Assembly: GCA_902826025.1 (NCBI GenBank)
Contig: CADEDH010000016.1
Coordinates: 52,423-103,606 of the forward strand
Direction: 5' to 3'
DNA from: an uncultured Actinomycetes bacterium
GTDB lineage: Bacteria > Actinomycetota > Acidimicrobiia > Acidimicrobiales > SZUA-35
DNA length: 51,184 bases
The notes under the pieces are model-generated. The model did no database searches and was not told where the DNA came from. It saw only the letters and a program-made list of their open reading frames with translations. Numbering within the stretch: the first letter of the stretch is position 1; each line of letters opens with the position of its first letter. Below, piece after piece: positions 8,943 to 17,851 of this stretch. The position numbers and the translations under genes were made by a program.

Positions 8943-8954
8943 CGCGGGTGGCGC

Positions 8955-9974
8955 TCAGGCGGCCCGGGTCTTCTTGGCTGCGGTCTTGCCCTTGCCCCCG
9001 CTGCCCTTGCCCCCGGCACCGCCGGTCTTGCCGGCACCGTCGCCGGTACCGACCCGCTTCGACGCCCTGACCGGTGCCTCGTCGCCGGCCGCCACCGCCT
9101 TGGCCTTGGCCCGGCTCCGGGGCTTGGCGGCGGCCGCCTTCCCGTCGTCGGCCGCCTCAGCGGAGGGATCCCCGCTCCCGGCGTTGCGGCGGGCCTCCTT
9201 GGCTGCGTTGACGCTGGCCTCCAGGGCGGCCAGCAGGTCGATCACACCTTCGTCGGCGGCGGCCGGCACGGCCTCCACCGACGTGACCTCGCCGTTGGCC
9301 TTCGCCTCCAGCAGGTCGAGCACCTGCAAGCGGTAGCCGTCCTGGTAGCGCTCGGGCTCGAAGTCGCTCGACAGGGAGTCGATCAGCTGATCGGCCAGGG
9401 CCAACTCGGCCTCGGTGGCAGTGACGGCGGCCAGCTCTTCCAGACCCGGGATGTCGGCCGGGGCCACCACCTCGTCGGCGTAGACCATCGTCGACATCAT
9501 GAGGGCCCCGTCGACCGGACGGATGGCCACCAGGTACTGCTTGGTCCGCATCACGAAGGTGGCGATCGCCACCCGGTTGGACTCCTCCATGGCCCGGCAC
9601 AGCAGCACGTAGGACTTGCGGGCCAGCTCCTCGGGCACCAGGTAATACGGGGAGTCGTAGAAAACGGGGTCGATCTCGGAGCCGTCGACGAAATCGCTGA
9701 TGTCGATCATCCGGCTGGCCTTGGGCGACAACGCCGCCAATTCGTCGTCGGTGACGATCACGTAGCTGTCCTTGGCCACCTCGTAGCCCTTGACGATGCG
9801 GTCGTAGGGGACCTCTTCGCCTTCGGCGTTGACCCGCTTCTGGCGGATCCGGCTGTTGGTGGCCGAGTCGAGCTGGTTGAAGCTGACGTTCTTGTGGGTG
9901 ATGGCCGAGAACAGCTTCACCGGGATCGAGACGAGGCCGAAGCTGATCGCTCCGCTCCAGATGGCTCGTGGCAT
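8955..9974 (-). CDS. ku: Ku-type DNA end-binding protein
   Basis: A 339-residue bacterial Ku homolog. As a homodimer it would ring DNA ends and recruit LigD-type enzymes for end joining. The Ku core begins at the start codon, MPRAIWSGAISFGLVSIPVKL, and continues through YEVAKDSYVIVTDDEL and RTKQYLVAIRP. After about residue 255 comes a long Lys/Ala/Gly-rich basic tail, as in mycobacterial Ku, likely a DNA-binding extension. The ATG at 9974 has a good AGGAG site 6 bases upstream; the frame is open for 32 more codons but these are not Ku-like. First gene of a ku-ligD operon. Confidence 0.96.
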   Translation of the reverse strand: MPRAIWSGAISFGLVSIPVKLFSAITHKNVSFNQLDSATNSRIRQKRVNAEGEEVPYDRIVKGYEVAKDSYVIVTDDELAALSPKASRMIDISDFVDGSEIDPVFYDSPYYLVPEELARKSYVLLCRAMEESNRVAIATFVMRTKQYLVAIRPVDGALMMSTMVYADEVVAPADIPGLEELAAVTATEAELALADQLIDSLSSDFEPERYQDGYRLQVLDLLEAKANGEVTSVEAVPAAADEGVIDLLAALEASVNAAKEARRNAGSGDPSAEAADDGKAAAAKPRSRAKAKAVAAGDEAPVRASKRVGTGDGAGKTGGAGGKGSGGKGKTAAKKTRAA

Positions 9975-10109
9975 GGTGTCTCCTCGTCGGTGGGCGCCCG
10001 GTGGGACCGTCGCCGAAGCTACGGGCCCATCGGCAGTACCCGGAGGCCCGTGACCATCACACCGGACCACCAGACTACAAGGCGCTCCCCGGGCGGGGAA
10101 GAGCCAGGT

Positions 10110-10910
10110 TCACGCCAGGGTGGCCCGGGCCACCAGGTCGATGCCGAAGCCGGTGAGGATAGCCAGGTAAAGCAGGCCCGTGGCGGCCATGACGGCCGAG
10201 TACTGGCGCTCCTTGAGGGCGGCCAGCGTGGTGATCACGAGCCCGATCGTGGTGACCACGCAGGCCCCCCAGAACCAGCCGAGCATGCCGGCGTAGCCGT
10301 CGTCGATGGCGCCGGTCCACACCGAGGTCATGCCGGTGGGCACGAGGAACAGCACCGCTTCGGGCAGCCACAGGTACCCGGTCCAGCGCACCAGCTCCAC
10401 CAGCGGGGCCCGGGTGAGGCCGGGCTGCACCAGGTACCAGTGGCCGAGGAGCATCGAGTCGGTCACGGCGCCCATGAACGCCGCCCCCACCAGCATCCGC
10501 GCCACTGACAGCCAAGCCGGGTCGCCGGCGTGGACACCGGCCAGCACGAGGCCCACGGCGCCGACTGCCGGGGCGATCAGATCGAGGCGAGGGTCGGTGA
10601 CCGGCTCCCCTTCGCGGCTCCGCCCGTCGGGTCCGTCTCCCTGGGCCCGGGCCCGGTTGCGGTACGACACGGCGAACAGTCCGAGGGCCATCGCCGCCAC
10701 CACCAGTGCCGCCAGGTCCCGGGGGGCGTAGAAGTCGAAGCGGATGCCGAGGGCGAAGCCGGCCAGCGCCAGCAGCCCGAACGAGAGCCGCAGCAGCCAG
10801 ACGTAGCCCAGCCCGAGCAATCGGTGGCGGACGGTCACCCAGCCGAACAGCAGACCACCGGACGACCACTGCAGCAGCACCGAGGGCGCGTCGAGGCGGA
10901 TCACGGACAC
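10110..10910 (-). CDS. Conserved multi-pass membrane protein, unknown function
   Basis: A 266-residue integral membrane protein with about seven hydrophobic segments, a cytoplasmic-looking charged loop around residues 83-108 (YRNRARAQGDGPDGRSREGE), and a conserved-looking LLGHWYLVQPGL segment followed by a possible TM helix with LWLPEAVLFLVPTG. I do not recognise a named family and no catalytic motif is obvious; the GHWY segment suggests a possible heme or metal site but this is a guess. GTG start. It lies 21 bases downstream of the M24 peptidase gene and is probably co-transcribed with it. Confidence 0.8.
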   Translation of the reverse strand: MSVIRLDAPSVLLQWSSGGLLFGWVTVRHRLLGLGYVWLLRLSFGLLALAGFALGIRFDFYAPRDLAALVVAAMALGLFAVSYRNRARAQGDGPDGRSREGEPVTDPRLDLIAPAVGAVGLVLAGVHAGDPAWLSVARMLVGAAFMGAVTDSMLLGHWYLVQPGLTRAPLVELVRWTGYLWLPEAVLFLVPTGMTSVWTGAIDDGYAGMLGWFWGACVVTTIGLVITTLAALKERQYSAVMAATGLLYLAILTGFGIDLVARATLA

Positions 10911-10931
10911 AGGCTAGAGGTGACAGGCTGC

Positions 10932-12044
10932 CTAAACGTCGACCACGACCAGGTCGTGGTTGGCCTTGTTGAGGGCCAGCGGGCCCTGCTCGGTGGCCAC
11001 CACGATGTCTTCCAGCCGGGCGCCCCAGCGGTTCGGGATGTAGAACCCGGGCTCGATGGAGAAGGCGTTGCCCGGCTCGAGCGGGGCCCCGTTGCCCGAC
11101 ACCAGGTAGGGGTCCTCATGCTCCTCCACCCCGATGCCGTGGCCGAGGCGGTGGATGAAGTACTCGGCCAGACCGGCCTGGGACAGCCGGTCCCGGGCCA
11201 CCTTGTCCACCGCTTCGGCCGGGGTGCCCACCACGGCCGCCGCCACCGCCTGGGCCTGGGCCGCCTGGAGGGCGTCGTACGCCTCCTGGAACTCGGCCGG
11301 TACCGGGCCGGTGTGGACGCAGCGGGTGATGTCGGAGCAGTAGCCGGGCTCGCCGTGGGGCTCGGCTGTCACCCCGCCGAAGTCGCACAGCACCACCTCG
11401 CCCCGCTGGATCACCCGGTCCGAGGCGTGGTGGTGGGGGCTGGCGGCGTTGGGGCCAGAGGCCACGATGGCGAAGTTCACCCGCACGTGCCCCTCGGCCA
11501 GAATGCGGCGCGACAGCTCGGCCGACACCTCGGCCTCGGTTCGGCCCACCAGGGGGATCTCGCCGGCATGGAGGGCGGCCGCCACCCGATCGACCCCGTC
11601 GGCCGCCTTCTGCAGGCGCTCCACCTCCTCGGGTTCCTTGACCGCCCTGAGGGCGGCGGTGACACCGGTGGAGCGGACCCAGCGGGTGGCGTCCGACTTG
11701 GTGTGCTGCAGGTCGACGACGAAGCGGGCCCAGGTGTGGTCCCCAACGGCCAGGGTGCCGGCGGCCCCGGTGAGGTCGGCGACGATGGCGATCGGGTCTT
11801 CGGTCTCGCCCCATCCCCTGATCGTGAACAGGTCGCCCCGCTCCACCACCCGCGGCACCTCGAACCCGGGGATCACCAGGGTGGCCTGGCCCTGGGCCGG
11901 GACCACGAGCATGGTGAGCCGCTCCAGGGGCATCGCCTCGTAGCCGATGAGCCACGGCAGGTCGGGGCCGACCGACAACAGCAGGGCGTCGACCTGCTGG
12001 GCGGCCATGGCCTGGCGGACCCGGTCCATACGTCGTGCGAACAT
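10932..12044 (-). CDS. M24-family (Xaa-Pro type) metallopeptidase
   Basis: A 370-residue aminopeptidase-P/prolidase-like protein with an N-terminal creatinase-like domain (about 1-125) and a C-terminal pita-bread domain. The five metal ligands expected for M24 are visible: D in VVLCDFGG, D in YCSDITR, H in HRLGHGIGVEEHE, E in SIEPGFYIP and E in RLEDIVV. It would cleave X-Pro bonds in peptides in the cytosol. The ATG at 12044 (MFARRMDRVRQAM) is preferred over the upstream in-frame start at 12092 because M24 homology begins there. First of a two-gene unit with the membrane protein. Confidence 0.93.
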   Translation of the reverse strand: MFARRMDRVRQAMAAQQVDALLLSVGPDLPWLIGYEAMPLERLTMLVVPAQGQATLVIPGFEVPRVVERGDLFTIRGWGETEDPIAIVADLTGAAGTLAVGDHTWARFVVDLQHTKSDATRWVRSTGVTAALRAVKEPEEVERLQKAADGVDRVAAALHAGEIPLVGRTEAEVSAELSRRILAEGHVRVNFAIVASGPNAASPHHHASDRVIQRGEVVLCDFGGVTAEPHGEPGYCSDITRCVHTGPVPAEFQEAYDALQAAQAQAVAAAVVGTPAEAVDKVARDRLSQAGLAEYFIHRLGHGIGVEEHEDPYLVSGNGAPLEPGNAFSIEPGFYIPNRWGARLEDIVVATEQGPLALNKANHDLVVVDV

Positions 12045-12184
12045 GGGAGCAGGATACTCCCCCGCTCGGGCCTGGCTCGGACCGCGTGCCACCCGGGCCG
12101 ACGCCGTAGCCCTTCAAATCTGGCCCAGTGCGCCGATGGAGCACCTGGTGGGCCGAAGAGGGCCCGCGGCAAAGGCGGAAGATC

Positions 12185-12775
12185 GTGATCCAGGATGGAC
12201 AGCGAGCCGATCCTCTGATCGGGCTACGGGAGGCCATGGGCCGGGTGTGCCGGGAGCACGGGCTCGACCGGCGGGAGCTGATGGCCTACCAGCGGGCGGT
12301 ACACGCCCTGCGACGGGCCGGCCAGGCCCCGAGCCCCGACGAGTTCTGGGCCGCCACGGCCCAGCCCCGGGCCCGGCGCCTGCTCGATGCCGCCCGGTCC
12401 GTCATCGACGCCGAGCTGGCGCCGCTGGCCCGGTCGGGTGCGCTGGTGTCGGCCGGTGCGGTGGCCACCGCCCTGCCCTCGACGGTGGAGATCGACGAGT
12501 TGGGCCAGTGGTGGCAGCGCCGGCTCCGACGGGCCGCCACCCTACGGGCCCTGCCCGACGTGGCCGCCCGGCTGCCGGGCGCGGCCGAGCTCACGATCGC
12601 CCACCACGAGATGTGGCTGCTCGACCAGCCCCCGTGGAGCCATGGCGACCGGCTGCTGTCGGCCTTCGAGCTGGCCCACGCCGAGATCCGACGCCACGGT
12701 CGGGAACAGGTGTTGCGCTGGTGGCCGGTCCAACCGGGCCGACCGATGGCGACGCCCGAACTGCTCCCGGTCTGA
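12185..12775 (+). CDS. Hypothetical protein
   Basis: A protein of about 196 residues, rich in Arg, Ala, Leu and Trp, predicted mostly helical. It contains the segments MGRVCREHGLDRRELMAY, ARRLLDAARSVIDAELAPL and EIRRHGREQVLRWWP. I do not recognise a family. The frame is open from a GTG at 12128, but those 19 codons encode an unlikely Trp-rich stretch, so the GTG at 12185 with GGCGGAAG upstream is preferred; the start remains uncertain. No membrane or signal segments. It is divergent from the M24 peptidase gene and followed 41 bases later by a small membrane protein gene. Confidence 0.65.
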   Translation: MIQDGQRADPLIGLREAMGRVCREHGLDRRELMAYQRAVHALRRAGQAPSPDEFWAATAQPRARRLLDAARSVIDAELAPLARSGALVSAGAVATALPSTVEIDELGQWWQRRLRRAATLRALPDVAARLPGAAELTIAHHEMWLLDQPPWSHGDRLLSAFELAHAEIRRHGREQVLRWWPVQPGRPMATPELLPV

Positions 12776-12816
12776 GCCCGCCCCCGGCCCCGCTCGGGTT
12801 GGGGCATGCTGGGGGT

Positions 12817-13077
12817 GTGCAACCGGTCTCGGTCCCTCTCCTCCTGCTCGGCTACGCCCTGGCCCTGCCCATCGGGATGAAGCTGGGCAAGGTGATGGCC
12901 CAACAACACCGCCTGGCCCTGCTCGGCCATCAGGTCGGCATCCTGCTGGCCGTGGCCGGCTGGGCCGTGCGGGGCCGACCGGTGATGGTCGGGCTCCACC
13001 TGTTGTGGTTGGTGGGGGCCCGGATCTGGTTCGACCTGGCCGGCCGGCGTCAGCGGGGCGCCGTCTCCTCCGGCTGA
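12817..13077 (+). CDS. Small two- or three-helix membrane protein
   Basis: An 86-residue hydrophobic protein starting VQPVSVPLLLLGYALALPIG, with hydrophobic segments at about 5-20, 37-53 and 58-71 and a basic C-terminus (GRRQRGAVSSG). Function unknown. The GTG at 12817 is preferred: the hydrophobic protein begins exactly there and CATGCT lies 6 bases upstream, as expected for a leaderless start. The frame is open far upstream, but there it overlaps the previous gene out of frame. Its 3' end overlaps the convergent lipB-lipA gene by 28 bases. Confidence 0.6.
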   Translation: MQPVSVPLLLLGYALALPIGMKLGKVMAQQHRLALLGHQVGILLAVAGWAVRGRPVMVGLHLLWLVGARIWFDLAGRRQRGAVSSG

Positions 13078-14831
13078 CCGGCGGCGGCGGCAGCCGCCCC
13101 AGAAGCATGGTGGGACGAGCGGGTAAGGGGGCTCGCCTCCACGTGGGCGATGCCCAACTCCCGTTCCCCGAAGACCTTCAGCTCGGTCAACTCGTCGGGC
13201 GTCCACCACCGCTGGAGCGGAAGGTGACGGGCCGACGGCCGCAGGTACTGGCCGATGGTGACGATCCGGGTGCCCACGGCGGCCAGATCGGCCAGGGTGG
13301 CCTTGACCTCGGCGGTCTCCTCCCCCATCCCGACGATCAGGCCCGACTTCGTCACCAGCCCGGCCCGGGCGGCCCGAGCCAGCACGGTGAGGCTGCGGGC
13401 GTAGCCGGCCGAGGGCCGCACCGCCCGCTGGAGGCGGGCCACCGTCTCGATGTTGTGGTTGAGCACGTCGGGCCGCACGTCGCAGATACGGGCCAGGGCC
13501 TCGGACGATCCCTTGAGGTCGGAGATCAACACCTCCACACCGGTGGCCGGGCGGCGGCGGCGGACCGCATCCACCGTTCGGGCCACGAGATCGGCTCCGC
13601 CGTCGGGCAGGTCATCGCGGGCCACCATGGTGAGCACGGCATGGTCGAGGCCGAGGTGATCGATGGCCTCGGCCACCCGGTCGGGTTCGGTGGTATCGGG
13701 CGGGAGCGGCTTGGAGGTGTCGACGGCGCAGAAGCCGCAGGCCCGGGTGCAGCGCTCGCCCAGCAGCATGAACGTGGCCGTGCCCTCGTTCCAGCACTCG
13801 TAGATGTTGGGGCAGCCCGCCTCCTCGCACACCGTCACCAGGTCGAGCTGGCGGGACAGGCGTTTGAGCTCCCGGTATCCGGGGTCGGTCCGCACCTTGG
13901 CCTTCATCCAGGGCGGCTTGCGCTCGGCCAGGTCCATGCCGTCGCCCACCCCGGCCCGGTCGAGCCGGGTCCGCAGGCGCACCGGCACTCCGCCCCGGCT
14001 GCCGCCACCGGCCGGCTCGGAGCCGAGCACGGGGATGGAGGCCGACAGATCGGCGGCGCCGGAGGCGCCGGAGGAGAACACAGCGGGATCGGGGGCGGTG
14101 AGGCCAGGCCAGTCGTCGCCGGCGGCCAGTTCCACCGGCCGGCCGGGGGCGAGGAGGCGGGCGGCGTGCCGGGCCACCAGTTCGGCCACCTGGGCCACCG
14201 ACGCGGTGATCCCCTCGGCCGCCAGCGAGGTCACACCCTTATCGGTGATGCCGCAGGGCACGATGTGGTCGAACCAGCCCAGGTCGACGTCCACGTTGAG
14301 GGCGAAGCCGTGCATGGACCGTGACCGGGCCATTCGCACCCCGATGGCGGCCAGCTTGCGGGGCCGCCGGCCTGCCCCGTCCGACCTGGCGTCACCACCG
14401 GCGTCGAGCCACACCCCGGGATAGCCGGGCAGCCGCCCCGCCTCCAGGCCCAGCTCAGCCACGGCGTCGATCAGCACCTGCTCCACCGCGCGGACCCAGG
14501 CCCGGGTGTCGGCCAGGCCCCCGCCCCGCTCGCTGGGCACGGTCATCACCGGATAGCCGACCAGCTGGCCCGGCCCGTGGAAGGTGACGTCGCCGCCCCG
14601 GTTCACCCGGAGCAGCTCGGCGCCCACCGCCGCCGGATCGACCAGGACGTTGGCCTCGTCGGCCCGCACCCCGAGGGTGTAGACCGGCGGATGTTGGCAC
14701 AGCAGGAGATGATCGTGGACGCCAGCGAACAGGGCCTGCTGGAGATCCCAGGCCTCGGCGTAGGGCACGGTGCCGAGCCACCGCACCCGCAGTGGCCCGG
14801 CCCGTTCAGGCGAGCTCGGCCGCCCAGTCAC
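13050..14831 (-). CDS. Fused octanoyltransferase-lipoyl synthase (LipB-LipA)
   Basis: One uninterrupted 593-residue frame encodes both steps of lipoyl synthesis. Residues 1-230 are LipB: RGGDVTFHGPGQLV (78-91), catalytic K159 in RKLAAIGVR and C193 in VPCGI. It transfers octanoate from acyl carrier protein to the lipoyl domain. A Gly/Ser/Ala-rich linker spans about 235-280. Residues 281-593 are LipA, the radical-SAM sulfur-inserting enzyme: auxiliary-cluster cysteines C335, C340, C346, the CTRACGFC motif (361-368) and the C-terminal RSS (571-573). RSSHHA replaces the more usual RSSYHA. GTG start, overlapping the E2 gene by 26 bases; last gene of lpdA-E2-lipBA. Confidence 0.96.
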   Translation of the reverse strand: MTGRPSSPERAGPLRVRWLGTVPYAEAWDLQQALFAGVHDHLLLCQHPPVYTLGVRADEANVLVDPAAVGAELLRVNRGGDVTFHGPGQLVGYPVMTVPSERGGGLADTRAWVRAVEQVLIDAVAELGLEAGRLPGYPGVWLDAGGDARSDGAGRRPRKLAAIGVRMARSRSMHGFALNVDVDLGWFDHIVPCGITDKGVTSLAAEGITASVAQVAELVARHAARLLAPGRPVELAAGDDWPGLTAPDPAVFSSGASGAADLSASIPVLGSEPAGGGSRGGVPVRLRTRLDRAGVGDGMDLAERKPPWMKAKVRTDPGYRELKRLSRQLDLVTVCEEAGCPNIYECWNEGTATFMLLGERCTRACGFCAVDTSKPLPPDTTEPDRVAEAIDHLGLDHAVLTMVARDDLPDGGADLVARTVDAVRRRRPATGVEVLISDLKGSSEALARICDVRPDVLNHNIETVARLQRAVRPSAGYARSLTVLARAARAGLVTKSGLIVGMGEETAEVKATLADLAAVGTRIVTIGQYLRPSARHLPLQRWWTPDELTELKVFGERELGIAHVEASPLTRSSHHASGAAAAAAGQPEETAPR

Positions 14832-16368
14832 GGGTCTCGATGATCTCCTTCGTCCGGGCCAGGAAGGCGGCGGCGTAGGCCCCGTCGATGGCCCGGTGGT
14901 CCCAGGCCATGGCCAGGATCCCCACCGAGTGGATGGCGATCGACTCGTTGCCGAAGGCGTCTTCCACCACCACCGGCCGGCGCTTCACCCCGTCGGTGGA
15001 CAGGATCGCCACCTGGGGCTGGTTGATGATGGGGAACTGCATCATCGTGCCGTAGCTGCCGGCGTTGGTGAGGGTGAATGTGCCGCCCGACAGCTCGTCG
15101 GGCGAGAGCTGCTTGGCCCTGGCCCGGCTGGCCAGGTCGTGGACGTCGCGGGCGATCATCCGCATGCGCTTGCCGTCGGCGTCGCGCACCACCGGAGCCA
15201 GCAGGCCCTGGAAGTCGAGGTCGACAGCCACGGCCAGGCCCACGTAGTTGTGCACCACCAGCTCCCGGTCGCCAACCGAGGCGTTCAGGTGGGGGTACTC
15301 CCGCAGGGCGTCGATCGTGGCCCGGGAGATGAACGGCAGGTAGGTGAGGCTGAAGCCCTCCTGAGCCTTGAAGGCCGGCCCGTGGGCCTTGCGCACCTTC
15401 TCCACGTTCTCGTAGTCCACCTCGATGGCGGTCAGCGTGTGAGGGGCGACGGACTTCGACATCACCATGTGCTCGCCGGTGCGGAGCCGGATGTTCGACA
15501 GCGGCACCACGGCGTCCCGGGCACCAGCGTGCACCACCGGAGCGGCGTGGGCCGGGGTGGGGGCCGGGGCGGGGGCAGGAGCCGGGGCCGGCACGGGGGC
15601 GGCCGCCGCCGGAGCGACCGGCGCCGGCACCACCTCGGGAGCCGGGGCGGGGGCCGGAGTGGCGGCCGGGGCCTCGGGGGCAGGGGCCGGGGCGGCGGCA
15701 CCACCTTCGGCCCGGGGCCGGAGGTGGTTGGCCTCGATGAAGCGCTGTACGTCGTCACGGCTGATGCGGCCGCCGAGACCGGTGCCCACCACCTGGTTGG
15801 GATCGATCCCGTATTCGCCGATCAGGCGGCGGACGACCGGCGACAGCACCTTGCCGGAGGCAGCCGACGCCCCATCGGACCACTCGGTCTCCACCGCATC
15901 GTCGTCGGCGGCCGCCACCGTCGGCTGGGGCTCTGGAGCTGGGGCGGGAGCAGGAGCAGCCACCGGGGCCGGCGCCGGAGCGGGAGGAGGAGGAGGAGGA
16001 GGAGGGGCCGCCGCCGGAGCGGGAGCCATCTGGGCCGACGCCACCTCGGGCGCCGGCGGCGGGGCCGGGGCAGGCGGGGGTGGCGGTGCGGCCGCCGGAG
16101 CGGCGGCGGCCGGGGCCGGGGTCGGGGCGGCGGCACCGTCGCCGACCACCGCCAGCACCGTGCCCACCTCCACCGTGTCGCCCTCGGGGACCCGGATCTC
16201 CACCAGGGTGCCGGACACGGGGGAGGGCACCTCCGTGTCGACCTTGTCGGTCGACACCTCGTAGAGGACCTCGTCGACCGCAACAGCGTCGCCGACCTGC
16301 TTGAACCATCGGGTGATGGTTCCCTCGGTGACGGTCTCGCCCAGTTGCGGCATCGCTATGTCGGCCAC
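14806..16368 (-). CDS. Dihydrolipoamide acyltransferase (E2)
   Basis: The 520-residue core subunit of a 2-oxoacid dehydrogenase complex; it carries the lipoyl arm and transfers acyl groups to CoA. It has one N-terminal lipoyl domain (1-76; lipoylated K42 in TDKVDTE), a Pro/Ala-rich linker, a peripheral-subunit-binding domain (about 172-212, LSPVVRRLIGEYGIDP), a second Pro/Ala linker (about 222-283), and the catalytic domain ending in HRAIDG (H491, D495). The GTG at 16368 has AGGAG upstream and starts exactly at the lipoyl domain. Sequence style is SucB-like, but with aceE close by it may serve pyruvate dehydrogenase; substrate undecided. Confidence 0.94.
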   Translation of the reverse strand: MADIAMPQLGETVTEGTITRWFKQVGDAVAVDEVLYEVSTDKVDTEVPSPVSGTLVEIRVPEGDTVEVGTVLAVVGDGAAAPTPAPAAAAPAAAPPPPPAPAPPPAPEVASAQMAPAPAAAPPPPPPPPAPAPAPVAAPAPAPAPEPQPTVAAADDDAVETEWSDGASAASGKVLSPVVRRLIGEYGIDPNQVVGTGLGGRISRDDVQRFIEANHLRPRAEGGAAAPAPAPEAPAATPAPAPAPEVVPAPVAPAAAAPVPAPAPAPAPAPTPAHAAPVVHAGARDAVVPLSNIRLRTGEHMVMSKSVAPHTLTAIEVDYENVEKVRKAHGPAFKAQEGFSLTYLPFISRATIDALREYPHLNASVGDRELVVHNYVGLAVAVDLDFQGLLAPVVRDADGKRMRMIARDVHDLASRARAKQLSPDELSGGTFTLTNAGSYGTMMQFPIINQPQVAILSTDGVKRRPVVVEDAFGNESIAIHSVGILAMAWDHRAIDGAYAAAFLARTKEIIETRDWAAELA

Positions 16369-16438
16369 GTGGTTCGGCTCCTCGTTGTGTGTGGCGGGTC
16401 GGGGTACGGCGGCGTTCGGAAGTTCTGGCGGTGTCGGT

Positions 16439-17851
16439 TCAACCGTGCAGTGAGCGGCCGGTGAGCGCCAGAACGCTCTCACCGAAGAGCTCGCTCATGG
16501 TCGGATGGGGCTGGATGAACTGGGCCACCTCGCGCACGGTCGCTTCCCAGTTCACGGCGAGATAGGCCTGGCCCAGCTGCTCGGTGACCCAGGGCCCGAC
16601 CATGTGGACCCCCAGGATGCGCCCGCCCGTGCCGTCGGGCAGCTTCTCGGCGATGACCTTCACCAGACCCTCGGTCTCGCCAACGATCATGGCCCGGCTG
16701 TTGCCGGCGTAGCGGTGCTTCGACACCACCACGTCGTACCCGGCCTCCCGGGCCGAGGTCTCCGAGTGACCGGCGAACGCCACCTCGGGGTGGCAGTAGA
16801 TGCACCACGGCACCTTGTCGTAGGCGATCGGCACCGCGTCCTCGCCCAGGATGTCGGTGATGGCCAGCATGCCCTCGGCGAACCCGATGTGGGCCAGGGC
16901 CGGCGTGGCGATCAGATCGCCGACGGCCCACACCCCGGGGGCGGTGGTACGGCAGGTCTCGTCGACCACCACGAAACCCCGCTGGTTCACCTCCACCCCG
17001 GTGTTCTCCAGCCCCAGGGTCTCGGGGGCCGGGCGCCGGCCGACCGAGATCACCACGGTCTCCACCGTGATCGTCTCGCCCTCGCCGAAGCTGAGCGTCA
17101 CCCCGTCGGGCCCGGTCTGCTGGCCGGTGACGGCCACCCCGGTGCGGATGTCTATCCCCCGCTTCTTGAACGACCGCTCCACCACCCGGGTGGCGTCCTC
17201 GTCGCAACCGGGGAGGATCTTGGGGGCGTACTCGAGGATCGTGACCTTGGTGCCCAGGTCGCTCATCATCGAAGCGAACTCGCAGCCGATGGCGCCGCCA
17301 CCGATCACCACCGCCGTGGTGGGGAGGGCCGGGATCGACAGCAGCTCATCGGAGGTGACGATGCGGCGGTCGTCGACCGGGAAGCCATCGAGGGTGCGGG
17401 GCAGGGAACCGGCGGCCAGGATCACGGCATCGGCGGTCACCTCGACGTCGCCTGACGCCCCACCGCTGATCGACACGGTGCGATGGTCGGCTCCCAGGCG
17501 GCCGGTGCCCTCGTAGACCGTGACCTTGCGCCCCTTGAGCAGACCGGCCAGGCCTCCCACCAGCTGATCGATCACCGATTGCTTGCGGGTCATGGTGGCC
17601 GCCCAGTCGAGGCCCAGCTTCTGGGCGTGGACCCCGAACACCGCGGCGTTCTCCACCGTGCGGGCCACCGTGGCCGTCTCCAGCAGTTCCTTGGCCGGGA
17701 TGCAGCCGACATGGAGGCAGGTGCCGCCGAGCCGGGCCCGTTCCACCAGGGCGATGCGCAAGCCGGCCGAGGCGCCGTACAGCGCAGCGGCGTAGCCGCC
17801 CGGCCCTCCGCCGATCACCACCACGTCGAAGTGTTCATTGGCCACGGGCAA
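16439..17851 (-). CDS. lpdA: Dihydrolipoyl dehydrogenase (E3)
   Basis: A 470-residue FAD-dependent disulfide oxidoreductase that reoxidises the lipoyl arms of 2-oxoacid dehydrogenase complexes and makes NADH. The FAD-binding VVIGGGPGGYAAA is at 11-23, the redox pair C45/C50 is in GGTCLHVGCIPAKELL, the NAD site has VVIGGGAIGCEFASM, and the C-terminal catalytic dyad is H449/E454 in QPHPTMSE. Full length. First gene of lpdA-E2-lipBA, with 70 bases to the E2 gene and a 120-base leader downstream of a hairpin. Confidence 0.97.
   Translation of the reverse strand: MPVANEHFDVVVIGGGPGGYAAALYGASAGLRIALVERARLGGTCLHVGCIPAKELLETATVARTVENAAVFGVHAQKLGLDWAATMTRKQSVIDQLVGGLAGLLKGRKVTVYEGTGRLGADHRTVSISGGASGDVEVTADAVILAAGSLPRTLDGFPVDDRRIVTSDELLSIPALPTTAVVIGGGAIGCEFASMMSDLGTKVTILEYAPKILPGCDEDATRVVERSFKKRGIDIRTGVAVTGQQTGPDGVTLSFGEGETITVETVVISVGRRPAPETLGLENTGVEVNQRGFVVVDETCRTTAPGVWAVGDLIATPALAHIGFAEGMLAITDILGEDAVPIAYDKVPWCIYCHPEVAFAGHSETSAREAGYDVVVSKHRYAGNSRAMIVGETEGLVKVIAEKLPDGTGGRILGVHMVGPWVTEQLGQAYLAVNWEATVREVAQFIQPHPTMSELFGESVLALTGRSLHG

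Noticed and set aside
4139-10508. Very long open frames antisense to known genes (825 codons at 4139-6616 and 1224 codons at 6834-10508)
   Set aside because: They lie antisense to recognised genes (sugar transferase and pepA; ligD, ku and the membrane protein) or in another frame of the TIR/beta-helix gene, have Gly/His/Arg-biased composition, and appear because high GC makes stops rare. No domain motifs were seen.
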